Assembly (NCBI GenBank): GCA_903918755.1
Contig: CAIXFN010000030.1
Coordinates: 1-64,000, forward strand
Length of the DNA: 64,000 nt
Source of the DNA: an uncultured Pedosphaera sp.
Lineage (GTDB): Bacteria > Verrucomicrobiota > Verrucomicrobiia > Limisphaerales > Pedosphaeraceae
Direction of reading: 5' to 3'
Below, in pieces: positions 17,595-26,321 of the stretch (the first letter of the stretch is position 1; every line of letters starts with the position of its first letter). The position numbers and the translations under genes were made by a program. Below the pieces are notes generated by a model, which saw only the letters and a list, made by a program, of their open reading frames with translations, was not told the DNA's origin and did no database searches.

Positions 17595-20500
17595 TTACGG
17601 GCGTTTCAGAGTCGTTTCGACGTATCCCTTTTTCAATTTTTCATTGATCAGACGAGTGGCCTCCTCGTTTGTCCTGGCATGGTCGGCAAACGTCTTGGTC
17701 TGTGACTGCCCGGGGGTGCCAATGCGACCAAAACGCACCGTGAATGAGGTGTCGGAAACAGAAATTTCCCAGAATTTCTGTGATTGGTCACCCACGAATT
17801 GAAAATGGCGAACCAAGGGTGCGCTTGCGCTATTTGCCGGTGATTGCTTTGTCGCCGTGGAGGTGATCGGATTAATGGGCGGTGCCGGAGGCGGAGCGAC
17901 AGCCGGGGGAGCGGTCACAACCGTGGCAACCGGACGCGATATTTCCACGGGTTCATCGTCGACCGGCGTTGCCGAATCGCTCAATTCCAGGCCCTTCAGC
18001 TTTTTTTCAAGCGCGGCCAGCACTTCGTCCGGATGGTGATACCAATCCTTGGTCAGGACCAGCGCAAAGCGCCACCCGAACGCTTGCAGGATGGATGGCT
18101 GCATCAGGTAACGGTCAAGGAGATCGGTGTTGGCGTAGTGACCATCCGTATCCACCAGGATGCCGAGTTGATACAGGCCATCGGCGGTGCCGCGGACTGC
18201 CAGGTCGCAGCGGAATTTTGATTGGCCCACGTTTAAATCCACCGCATAACCGCGTCCGCGCAACGCCGTCGCCAACTGTTCCACGACGGCGTCGCCGTGG
18301 CTGAGGGGGGCGAGTGCTTTGCGCGCCAAGGGATTCAGACTTTCCAATACCCGACGCGCAGTGCCTTCGTCACCCTTGGACACGGCTTCGGCGTATTGGA
18401 GGAAGTTTTTCAGGCTGTTCGCGCCGTCGTTGTAGTCGTTCGTGATGGCGTGATGGCGGATGGAACTCACGATGGCCATGTGATGCCGCGCGCGGGAGAA
18501 GATGACGTTCAGTCGCTTTTCGCCACCCCGTTGGTTGATCGGACCGAAGTTCATCAGCATCTTGGCATTGGCGTCCGGGCCGTAACAGACGCTCATGATG
18601 ATGATGTCCCGCTCGTCCCCCTGGACATTTTCCAGATTCTTCACAAAAAGCCCGCAAAACACCTCATTGTCCTGCCGGGTATACTCGGTCTCCAACAACG
18701 CGGCGAAAGCGGGGTCCTGCCCGGCCAGTTGGTTTAACGCACTTTCGAGTTCGCCCTGTTGCGCCTCGGAAAAGGCCACGAGGCCGATGCTCAACTTGGT
18801 CTCGCGTTGGAGAATGGCGCGAACCATCTGGGCGATATAGGCGGCTTCGGCCGGGTTGCGGCGGTCCTCGTAAAGTCCGTTTTCCAGGAAGTGAAAGCTG
18901 ATGCTGCGGGCCAGCAAGGCATCCACGTTGGCGGTCCCTTGCTCAACATCCGTAATGACCAACTCCGGCCGCTCCGCCAGGGCGCGCTGGCGGTCAGGGA
19001 TGGTATAAAGATTGCCGCCGTAAAACGCCGCATTGGAAAAACTGATCAGCGATTCGTAACGGCTGCGGTAATGCCAGGCCAGCAGCGTGGAAGGCAGATT
19101 CCGGGCGGATTGGTTCAAGAAGCTGTCGGAATCCAGATCGACGCGAATGGACTCACCTTCCTCCTCGACGATCACGCTCTCGTCCTCAGTGCGGGAGGTG
19201 CCAAAGAATGTTGTTGGCGGCAATTGCATTTCGTCGCCCACCACAATGGCCTGATGCGAACGGTAGATGGCCGGGATCGCCTCTTCCAAGGGGATCTGGC
19301 TGGCCTCGTCGAAGATCACCACATCGAATAGATCAGGATCGAGGGGCAGCGTGTCGGAGACGCTTAATGGGCTCATCAACCAGATCGGCTTCAGATCCTG
19401 GATGACCTGCCCGGTATCACCTGCCGCGAGATCGCGGATGGATTTATACCGCATGGTTTTGCCGAACTCATGTTCCAAGTCGCGCCGCCCGGCGGTGTAG
19501 GATTTTTTGAAAGCCTTCTGGTCCGCAGGTACCTGGGAAACCGGTAACGAGGAAAGGCTGACGTGTTCAAGGAATCTTCGTCGCACCGCCTGGCGGAGGC
19601 AGCGGGCATTCAATCTGAGCCAATCACGGTTATGCTTTTCCAGTTGGCTCATCTTGCGGTCGAGGATAGGCCCGGAAAAGCGGTTGACGGCGCGATCCGC
19701 GCGGTAAACTCCATTCATGCTTTTGTGCCCCATGGCGGCTTCAAAGGCATCCAGCGCCACCGGCGCATGCCGGAGCGCGTGTGTGAAGGAACCAGGCAAT
19801 TCGGTCAGTTCCGCCAGAATGGGCGACAATTCCGCGAGCAGGCCGGTCTGTTCCCGCAGTTTCGCCAGCACCTCCGCCAATTCGGGGAAATTAAACTGTT
19901 GGTGTCCGGCCAGCAGGGAATTTAGGGTCGCGTCCAGTTTGTTAAACTGCTCCCGGATTTCGACCAGATTCTTGACCAGCAATCCCGCATCGGAGGATTT
20001 CGTCAGTAGTTGCAGGAGCGCCTTGACCGACGGGTGCGCGAGGCCGGGATTGGCCCGGAGCGCCGTGGTTTGCGCCTGGAAGGCCGGCACGTCCGCCACC
20101 CGCCACTCCGCCGCCGCCCGGGCGGAGAGAGTTTCCCAGGCGGCGAGCGCTTTGTGCCGGGCGGACAGTTCACCGAGAATTTTGCTCCTGGCGGGCGCGA
20201 TGGCGTGCTGCGAAAAGTCGTAACGCGCAGCCAGGATTTTCTTGAGCCGCCAGAAGGAGGGCTGGAGGAAGCGAAAAATGGATTTCTCGAATGACCGTGC
20301 TTGAGTCAACGCGTTTTCCGTGTCATCGGGGGACAAAGGATCACGCCAGCCCGTGGTCTTTTGCTTGATTTCATTTAGTGTTCTGGCTTGGTGATCCAGG
20401 TCGGCGGCCAGCGCATCGAAGCTTTGTTTGGCCGGTCCATGGGTCAGGACGCCGAGCAGGTTGCGCTCGGCCAGCGGAAGGGCAACGACGGCAAAGTCCA

Positions 20501-23159
20501 GGATCGCCCCAATCTCGGCGAAACTATCCCAAAGCTCGCCGGGAAGACCGGAAAGCTCGAGGGCGTTTTCGATGGCATCGAGCAAATTCTCGGCTTGGTC
20601 CAAGTGCTGGCATAATGTTTCCAAGGGCCGGTCGGCTTGCAAAACGCCCGGGCCGAGCCAGCGAAGCGGATGCTTGGCGAAGCACCGTTCCGCTTCCCCG
20701 AGATCAGTCAGGGCCGCGGCCAGGCGGGTGACCACCTCACCATGTTGCAACCAGAGGGGGTAGTCGGGCAGGAGATCTTCCACTTCCGGGGGCAGTTCGA
20801 AAGCGCGTCCGCGCAGGGCCACCAGCCGGTGAAGGAGCGAGCGTACTGGGACTCCGGTGAGTTCATGCGCTCCGTGCATCACCGCGGAGAAGCGCCCCAG
20901 ACTGGCGAGATCCTGTTCCATGGAACGCAGGACGGTCGCCCGCACACTTTCCGCCTCCGGATCGAGGTCCGTCTGGCTCAAAAACTTCTCGTAAGTCTGC
21001 TTGAGGTTTTGGATGAACGCCTTCTTGTCCGTTTGCGAGTCATGAATCAGGCAGCATAGTTCATCAAGCCCTTGTTGGCGCAGGCGATCAAAAACCACGT
21101 CGATAGCAGCGCGTTTTTCGCACACAAACAAGACGCGCTTGCCGCGCCCGACGTAGTCGGCGATCAGGTTGGTAATGGTCTGGGATTTCCCTGTGCCGGG
21201 AGGACCTTGAATGATGTAGCTGCCGCCGGCGCGCGCACGAGCCACGGCTGAGGCTTGGGTGGCGTCGCAAGGGATGACGAGGTGCTGATCGGATAGCGCC
21301 AGGGGTGGGGGCGCTGATTCCTCGGGTGGTTTCGGGGTCAGCGAAAAGACGGAATCAAAAGCCTGGCTGGGAGTGTCTGACTCGATGAGCCGGGCATAAT
21401 CCCGCACCAGCGTCATTTTGCGGTAGTTGAAATTGCCGAGCGTCAAGCTGCAGAGGTCAAAGTCCCAGGCATAAGGATTTTGGTTTTGTCCGTCGTGCAG
21501 GGCAAATGTTCGGGCTTCGGTTTCCAACACCTTGTCGGGTTCCGGCGCGGCGACCGGATCAACGATGTGCGGCAGGCGCGGCTGGGGTGCTGCTCCCGCC
21601 ACATCCCGCAGGGGCAGGGGCTGGGGGCGCACCTTCTCCAGGAACAGTTGCAGCCCCAAAGGCCGGAAATTGGTACGATCGTAGCTGTAAGCCGGTTTGG
21701 AGGCCACCCGGTGCTTGCGGGCCTGCACTTTCAGGCGGCGCCGGTACTGGTCCACGCGTTGGCGGGCCTTTTCGTGGATGAGTTGAATTTGCGGCCGATC
21801 AATCTTGTTAAGCGTCACCGCCGGTTCGCTCGCCTGGATCTGCGCCTTGAGGGCCTCGAAAAAGGCGTCGAGCGAAGTTTCTTTCAAATCCACGAACTCC
21901 GGGAGCTGCAAATTGTAGAGTTCTTTGAGATGATGCCGCAGCGCGGGATTCACCTCGGCTTCGCTCGTGGTCGGGTCCAGGACATAGCTATCCCGCACGC
22001 CCTTTTTCTTGGTCAGTTCCACCGGCAGGAGCAGCAACGGCGAATGGATTCGCTCGTGCTTGTCCTCCTTGAGATTGTTCCAGCGAAGGAAACACAAAAC
22101 GAGTCGGAGTTGGGCGAAACCATATTCGGCGCGGTTGCGCCGCGCTTCGCTGATGATCGTGTCCAGCACGCCGGGGATATAGGGGGAATCCTCGAAACGG
22201 AGGTATTTTCCCAGCGACAACGGGGCGCCTTCGGTCACGGCGGCGGCCAGGGTCGGATGCCAGACAAAGAGCTGCTCCAGCTTGATATTCCGATAATCCA
22301 GCAACACCGGGACGGAGGCGACGGTCAAATTCAACGTTTGCAGCACCGGCTTAAAGTAAATGAGCCGGTTTCGCCGGGAGATTTCAAACAGCCGGTCCCG
22401 CAGGTGGGATTGGATTAGCCGCCGCTTGCCGGTGAGCGGGGATTCTTTGAATTCTTTGCGGCCGAAGACACTGGTGCCAAAGTCCGCTGATTGTTCGCGA
22501 TAATTTTCCAGCCGGGAAATGATTTGCGCGAGATCAGGCGCGCGTTTGTGGCGGTTTAGTTCCGTCAAGACCACGATGACCGAGGCGACCACCGGGTTGA
22601 TCCGGCGGTTTAAGCCAAACAGGTTAAGGCGGTTGGCGGCGAATACCTCCAAATTACCCAGGTCGGTAAAATCCAATCCGCAGGCCAGGCTGGCGAGTAA
22701 CATTCCGAGCGAAAAAATGTCGGTCAACTCGTCATGATGCCCAATCGCATGTTCCCAGGAGCGGTAGTCCGGCAGATAAACCGGCTTGGTGATGTCGCTG
22801 CCGGTTGCTGCGACGCCGAGGTCCGAGATGGTCAGCGAAGCCTGGTCGATATCTGCTGTGCGGCGGGATTGCGACACGACTTCCACTGCCCGGCTGAGGG
22901 GGGCCTGCAGATCCGCCACTTTGCCGGGTTGCTTTTTCGGCAATTGGGCTTTGTCCGGCGCAAACGTCAGTTGGCTGGCTTCGTCGAGTCGCAAATCCTG
23001 GATTCCGTCCAGGGGTGCCACCCGACCGGATTGGTGGACCACCTGTACCTGCTTCAGGAGCGGAAGCAAAGCTGCCAGCGCGTCATCGGTCGCAAAGCCT
23101 CCTGACGAGATACCCGCTTCGAGGAACTTGATAAACGGAGACTCGGAGGGCTCGCTCAT
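17595..23159 (-). CDS. Pseudokinase-SF1 helicase-nuclease-WGR fusion (COG1112/DUF4011)
   Basis: 1854 residues. Residues 1-230 resemble a kinase C-lobe without an intact catalytic site: VVHQSGRVAPLDG replaces the HRD loop, TISDLG the DFG, and ELTDIFSLGMLL the helix-F region. Around 245 starts DUF4011 (SHLRDRLFEISRRNRLIYF). An SF1 helicase follows, with Walker A GPPGTGKSQ near 650, VIFDEASQIP near 1283, VVGDEMQLPP, AWHYRSRYESL and NVIFSRARHHMAI. Residues ~1620-1710 form an MTES_1575/Vsr-like nuclease (LGILVDTDGHYAN, ILQAFGWRF). A Pro/Ala linker leads to a C-terminal WGR domain (VRFGRIGTPGQ, LKKGY). The architecture recalls anti-phage helicases such as Mokosh. Its start overlaps the upstream peptidase stop (ATGA). 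Confidence 0.92.
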   Translation of the reverse strand: MSEPSESPFIKFLEAGISSGGFATDDALAALLPLLKQVQVVHQSGRVAPLDGIQDLRLDEASQLTFAPDKAQLPKKQPGKVADLQAPLSRAVEVVSQSRRTADIDQASLTISDLGVAATGSDITKPVYLPDYRSWEHAIGHHDELTDIFSLGMLLASLACGLDFTDLGNLEVFAANRLNLFGLNRRINPVVASVIVVLTELNRHKRAPDLAQIISRLENYREQSADFGTSVFGRKEFKESPLTGKRRLIQSHLRDRLFEISRRNRLIYFKPVLQTLNLTVASVPVLLDYRNIKLEQLFVWHPTLAAAVTEGAPLSLGKYLRFEDSPYIPGVLDTIISEARRNRAEYGFAQLRLVLCFLRWNNLKEDKHERIHSPLLLLPVELTKKKGVRDSYVLDPTTSEAEVNPALRHHLKELYNLQLPEFVDLKETSLDAFFEALKAQIQASEPAVTLNKIDRPQIQLIHEKARQRVDQYRRRLKVQARKHRVASKPAYSYDRTNFRPLGLQLFLEKVRPQPLPLRDVAGAAPQPRLPHIVDPVAAPEPDKVLETEARTFALHDGQNQNPYAWDFDLCSLTLGNFNYRKMTLVRDYARLIESDTPSQAFDSVFSLTPKPPEESAPPPLALSDQHLVIPCDATQASAVARARAGGSYIIQGPPGTGKSQTITNLIADYVGRGKRVLFVCEKRAAIDVVFDRLRQQGLDELCCLIHDSQTDKKAFIQNLKQTYEKFLSQTDLDPEAESVRATVLRSMEQDLASLGRFSAVMHGAHELTGVPVRSLLHRLVALRGRAFELPPEVEDLLPDYPLWLQHGEVVTRLAAALTDLGEAERCFAKHPLRWLGPGVLQADRPLETLCQHLDQAENLLDAIENALELSGLPGELWDSFAEIGAILDFAVVALPLAERNLLGVLTHGPAKQSFDALAADLDHQARTLNEIKQKTTGWRDPLSPDDTENALTQARSFEKSIFRFLQPSFWRLKKILAARYDFSQHAIAPARSKILGELSARHKALAAWETLSARAAAEWRVADVPAFQAQTTALRANPGLAHPSVKALLQLLTKSSDAGLLVKNLVEIREQFNKLDATLNSLLAGHQQFNFPELAEVLAKLREQTGLLAELSPILAELTELPGSFTHALRHAPVALDAFEAAMGHKSMNGVYRADRAVNRFSGPILDRKMSQLEKHNRDWLRLNARCLRQAVRRRFLEHVSLSSLPVSQVPADQKAFKKSYTAGRRDLEHEFGKTMRYKSIRDLAAGDTGQVIQDLKPIWLMSPLSVSDTLPLDPDLFDVVIFDEASQIPLEEAIPAIYRSHQAIVVGDEMQLPPTTFFGTSRTEDESVIVEEEGESIRVDLDSDSFLNQSARNLPSTLLAWHYRSRYESLISFSNAAFYGGNLYTIPDRQRALAERPELVITDVEQGTANVDALLARSISFHFLENGLYEDRRNPAEAAYIAQMVRAILQRETKLSIGLVAFSEAQQGELESALNQLAGQDPAFAALLETEYTRQDNEVFCGLFVKNLENVQGDERDIIIMSVCYGPDANAKMLMNFGPINQRGGEKRLNVIFSRARHHMAIVSSIRHHAITNDYNDGANSLKNFLQYAEAVSKGDEGTARRVLESLNPLARKALAPLSHGDAVVEQLATALRGRGYAVDLNVGQSKFRCDLAVRGTADGLYQLGILVDTDGHYANTDLLDRYLMQPSILQAFGWRFALVLTKDWYHHPDEVLAALEKKLKGLELSDSATPVDDEPVEISRPVATVVTAPPAVAPPPAPPINPITSTATKQSPANSASAPLVRHFQFVGDQSQKFWEISVSDTSFTVRFGRIGTPGQSQTKTFADHARTNEEATRLINEKLKKGYVETTLKRP

Positions 23160-24358
23160 AGGGCAGTTTCCGCCTTGGCCAGTTGCGCGCTCGCTTGATC
23201 CTTAAGCTTTTGCACCTCGCGCAGCTTCAGTTTGAGCTCTTTGGCAGCAAATTTCTCGAATTGGGTATCCATCTGCAACTGCCGACTCAGCTCCAGGGCG
23301 GCCATGAGCGGGAGGTCTTCCAGTTCGGGATCGGCGGTGACAAAATCCAGCAGCAACGAGCAAAAATATTCACATAGTGTGGCATCGCTAAACTTGAGAC
23401 TGGACAGGACCGAGGCATCGCGCACCTTGGCCGGCTGGAAGTCGGCAAAGAAAAGCCTGGCGTGACCCAGAGTGGCGGTGGTTTGAAACCATTTGGGCTG
23501 CAGAAAATATTCCAGGAAGCGGCGGGTCAGGGTGCTAATCCGGGCCTGGCCGAGCAAGTCCAGTGTGTCGAATGAGAGGGCTCCTTCGATCATTTCGGTG
23601 ATCTTCGGGGTCGCGTCGTCGCCGCAGTCGCGCCACAACGCCAGGGCGCGCGCCCGAATAAACGCCTCCGGATGGGACAATCCCTCCGTGGCGACGTTGC
23701 CTTTGGCGAATATTTCCTCCGCCTGTCGCAAATAGCTGGGCGCGCTGACCTGACTCAGTCCGGTCTGGATTTTTACCAGGCTGGCCACCACGGGATTGAG
23801 ATCACCCGTAACACAGAGGGAGCCGCGGTCGGCAAAGATCTCCGTGTAGAGTTGATAGCGTCGGGCGGTCTGTTCATGACTGCCAGCCGCGCGCGGATCG
23901 TTGCCAACGGCCTGAAGGAGGCGGTCGGCGATATGGAATTCGCCTACCGCGAGACTCCAAAGGACCTGATGCGCCAACTCATGGCCAATGACAGATTGGA
24001 CCTCCCCGGCATCCAATTGGGACAGCAGCGAGCCCGAAAATACAATGTGAGCTTCGCCCGGCATGAAATAAAGCGCGGCGTTGGGATGGGGGCTGTTCTG
24101 CGCCTGATAAAGCGTGACGGGAATCTCGAGTTGGAGTCGCTCCTTGGCCACCGCCACACCTTGGTAAAGTTCCGGATGCCCCTCGGCATCCAGGCGGTAA
24201 GTAGACCGGAGCAACTCCTGCCGCAAATTGTCGGTGTAATCAGCCTGCGCGCGCGCGGAGGCGAACCAATTCCACAATTCCCGCTCCTGCGACTTGAGGT
24301 AATCCCGCAATTCGAGGTGGTACGGCAACGGTTCCAGTTTTTTGTTTAGCGTTTCCAA
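23156..24358 (-). CDS. M48-like zinc metallopeptidase coupled to the helicase
   Basis: 400 residues with no signal peptide or membrane helices, unlike most M48 proteins. VIGHELAHQ supplies the HExxH zinc site near residue 125, and YTEIFADRG a plausible third zinc ligand (Glu) region. The C-terminal half is helical and ends in a charged coiled-coil-like stretch (KELKLKLREVQKLKDQ). The start is TTG at 24358, as no in-frame ATG fits. Its stop overlaps the helicase start by 4 nt, so the two are probably translated together. A cytoplasmic protease tied to a nuclease-helicase suggests processing or regulation of a partner. Confidence 0.82.
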   Translation of the reverse strand: METLNKKLEPLPYHLELRDYLKSQERELWNWFASARAQADYTDNLRQELLRSTYRLDAEGHPELYQGVAVAKERLQLEIPVTLYQAQNSPHPNAALYFMPGEAHIVFSGSLLSQLDAGEVQSVIGHELAHQVLWSLAVGEFHIADRLLQAVGNDPRAAGSHEQTARRYQLYTEIFADRGSLCVTGDLNPVVASLVKIQTGLSQVSAPSYLRQAEEIFAKGNVATEGLSHPEAFIRARALALWRDCGDDATPKITEMIEGALSFDTLDLLGQARISTLTRRFLEYFLQPKWFQTTATLGHARLFFADFQPAKVRDASVLSSLKFSDATLCEYFCSLLLDFVTADPELEDLPLMAALELSRQLQMDTQFEKFAAKELKLKLREVQKLKDQASAQLAKAETAL

Positions 24359-24385
24359 GGGGGCGCTGGGCTCATTTTGGAACGG

Positions 24386-24415
24386 AATTTAATCCGAAAT
24401 TAGAGCCCAGGTCAA
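24386..24415 (-). promoter_or_regulatory. Candidate promoter of the peptidase-helicase operon
   Basis: On the minus strand, TTGACC (24415-24410) and TAAATT (24391-24386) are separated by 18 bp. This would place the transcript start about 20 nt before the TTG start codon of the peptidase. The match is moderate and unproven. Confidence 0.4.
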
Positions 24416-24480
24416 ATTCCCTGACTGATTCTTTGCATAATAAAAATCAAGAACCGACCCCAGAGCGGGGATGTTCACAT

Positions 24481-24509
24481 TTGACATACATAGCGTTACA
24501 ATGTATAAT
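24481..24509 (+). promoter_or_regulatory. Consensus sigma70-type promoter with overlapping PadR-like operator
   Basis: TTGACA (24481-24486), exactly 17 bp, then TATAAT (24504-24509): a perfect consensus, unlike the weak signals elsewhere. Within it, ATACAT (24486-24491) and ATGTAT (24501-24506) form an inverted repeat with a 9-bp centre, of the ATGT/ACAT type bound by PadR proteins. The -10 ends 6 bp before the PadR ATG, so the transcript should begin at or within a base or two of the start codon. Confidence 0.8.
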
Positions 24510-24515
24510 GTTGCC

Positions 24516-24848
24516 ATGATCGAAAGAGAATTGGTGGCGGCTTCGACTGAGCCTTTGATCTTGTCCCTGTTGGCAAAAGGCGAAAGCTACGGTTACGAAC
24601 TGATTCAAGAAATAAAACGCCTCTCGGGCGACGAAATCCGGTGGACAGACGGGATGCTTTATCCCGTGCTGCACCGGATGGAGGACTCCGGATGGATCAC
24701 GGCGCGTTGGGTGGAGATGGAGAACGGCCGCAAGCGCAAATATTATTCCATCAAGGAGGGGGGCCATCAGGCTCTCAAGAAAAAGCGCGAACAATGGACC
24801 GTGATTTCCACGGTCCTCGGCGGGCTTTGGAAAGGACAACATGTTTAA
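24516..24848 (+). CDS. PadR-family transcriptional regulator
   Basis: 110 residues beginning MIERELVAASTEPLILSLLAKGESYGYELIQEI, the classic PadR winged helix. The wing and recognition region is WTDGMLYPVLHRMEDSGW followed by GRKRKYYSI. PadR proteins repress their own operon until released by a ligand or phosphorylation. Longer frames start at 24471 and 24501 but lie inside the promoter, so the ATG at 24516 is chosen; no Shine-Dalgarno precedes it, as expected for a leaderless message. Its stop overlaps the next start by 8 nt, so it is coupled to the HAAS/CcsA-like gene. Confidence 0.9.
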   Translation: MIERELVAASTEPLILSLLAKGESYGYELIQEIKRLSGDEIRWTDGMLYPVLHRMEDSGWITARWVEMENGRKRKYYSIKEGGHQALKKKREQWTVISTVLGGLWKGQHV

Positions 24849-25683
24849 TCTAGAATCTTCCATCACGGAATGGCGACGGCAGATGCGGGCCGCGGGTCTG
24901 AAAACCGGCCGGCGGTTGGATGAATTGGAAAGTCATCTGCGGGAGGAATTCAGTGCCTTGAAATCGGCCGGTGCCGCGGAAGCCGTGGCATTTGAGCAGG
25001 CCGTCGCCCGCCTGGGCAGCCCGCACTCGGTGTGCGCCGAGTTCAACAAGCTCCGCGTCGGGCATATCTGGGCGGTGAAAATTGGCTGGGGCATTTGGCT
25101 TGCTGCCATCCTGCTGGTCGGCGGCGCGCTGATGCGGCGCCTGCTGGGTGGCCGGTTGGATTTCGTGTTGGGCGCGCATGTCCTGAGTATCACCGCCGGG
25201 TACGGTGGGGCGATCCTGCTGGGCGGTTTTGGAAGTTTATTTGTCGTTTGGGGACGGTCTGGCCGGTTGTCGACGGCCCGTCGGCAATCATTGAACCGCG
25301 CCGTCCATCGGTTTGGACCGCTGGTCGCGGGTCTGGTAATCGCGGGATTACTCCTGGGCATGCTCTGGAGCCGGCAAAACTGGGGCCGTTATTGGGGCTG
25401 GGACCCCAAGGAAATCGGCGGTCTCTGCGCCTCCGCCTGGCTCGTTGCCTGGGTGGTGGTGCTACGATCTGGCCGTTTGCGTGATCAGGCGGTGATGCTG
25501 CTCGGCGTTGGCGGAAGCACGGTCGTCACCCTCGCCTGGTTTGGGGGCAACCTGTGGGACAATCATCGGCGACTGCGCGCCTATGGATCGGAAACTGGCT
25601 GGCTGTTGGCGGTTTTGCTGGCCATTCACCTCGTTTTTCTGGTGATGGGAATGACTTCGGCGCGCACGGCGAGGGAATCTTGA
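24841..25683 (+). CDS. Membrane protein with HAAS-like N-terminus and CcsA-type WWD motif
   Basis: 280 residues. The first ~70 (RLDELESHLREEFSAL...AFEQAVARLGSP) look like the HAAS/DUF1700 helical domain commonly paired with PadR regulators. Six or so membrane helices follow. The fifth region contains WGRYWGWDPKEIGGLCASAW, closely matching the Trp-rich WWD heme-handling motif of CcsA/CcmF cytochrome c assembly proteins, and His residues are available nearby (NHRRL, LLAIHL). Full CcsA is usually accompanied by CcsB, not seen here. A role in heme handling is therefore an inference. The gene starts inside the PadR stop region. Confidence 0.75.
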   Translation: MFNLESSITEWRRQMRAAGLKTGRRLDELESHLREEFSALKSAGAAEAVAFEQAVARLGSPHSVCAEFNKLRVGHIWAVKIGWGIWLAAILLVGGALMRRLLGGRLDFVLGAHVLSITAGYGGAILLGGFGSLFVVWGRSGRLSTARRQSLNRAVHRFGPLVAGLVIAGLLLGMLWSRQNWGRYWGWDPKEIGGLCASAWLVAWVVVLRSGRLRDQAVMLLGVGGSTVVTLAWFGGNLWDNHRRLRAYGSETGWLLAVLLAIHLVFLVMGMTSARTARES

Positions 25684-25722
25684 ACTTGGCTTGCGCGCTG
25701 GGATAAAGGACATTGTGAACGT

Positions 25723-26151
25723 TTGGGACATTCCATTACATATTTCCGTGGAGTAGGCTTTACCGCCAGGGACTGGAAGTTAGAGGTTTGGCTGCACCTT
25801 CTTGTTCGCGAGATTGACCAGATGCCGCAGTCGCCAGGGTGGCTGGCTGCTGCGCGAAATTATTGGCACGAGCAGGCGGTTTTGGCTGTCAATGGCTGTA
25901 TCGATCCGAATCTCGACGCACTATTGACCGATGATGACCGCCTTGCACTTCTCCGACGGCTCGCACAACGAATTTACAGCAAGCTGCTGCAATTTGGCGA
26001 ACGCATGCCGCGTGATTTCCTCAACGGACTATGCGACCTGCCAACTGAGAGTCAGTATTCTCAGGATGTGGAGACGGAGGCGTTTCTCAAGTGTGGCCGG
26101 GCACTCCTGAAACTGCTAGACGGCAAGATGACAGCACACGAGGTTGCCTGA
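25723..26151 (+). CDS. Hypothetical protein, possibly frameshifted at its 5' end
   Basis: About 140 residues, helical and acidic/Leu-rich (LEVWLHLLVREIDQMP, LLRRLAQRIYSKLLQFGE). I do not recognise it. The only in-frame start is a poor TTG at 25723. In a different frame AAAGGA lies 4 nt before GTG 25715, which reads VNVWDIPLHISVE then stops near 25756. Adding one G there would continue into VGFTARDWKLEVW, giving a better start. So the gene may carry a one-base deletion or a sequence error. Confidence 0.55.
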   Translation: MGHSITYFRGVGFTARDWKLEVWLHLLVREIDQMPQSPGWLAAARNYWHEQAVLAVNGCIDPNLDALLTDDDRLALLRRLAQRIYSKLLQFGERMPRDFLNGLCDLPTESQYSQDVETEAFLKCGRALLKLLDGKMTAHEVA

Positions 26152-26321
26152 CGAACGACATACCTTACCGCTTTTCTATTCCCAAAGGAAGGGTGGGGCA
26201 TATTGAGATCTCGGGCAGTCGAATTGAATCGCTTGACGGAGGCGCCGCCGCGCCATTGGGGTGCCTTTCGCACTCGGATTGTCGGGTACGGGAAGAGCGA
26301 ACCCACGGTCCCGGTTGGCCT

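Noticed and set aside
24471-24515. Upstream starts for PadR (24471, 24501)
   Set aside because: They fall inside the consensus -35/-10 promoter.
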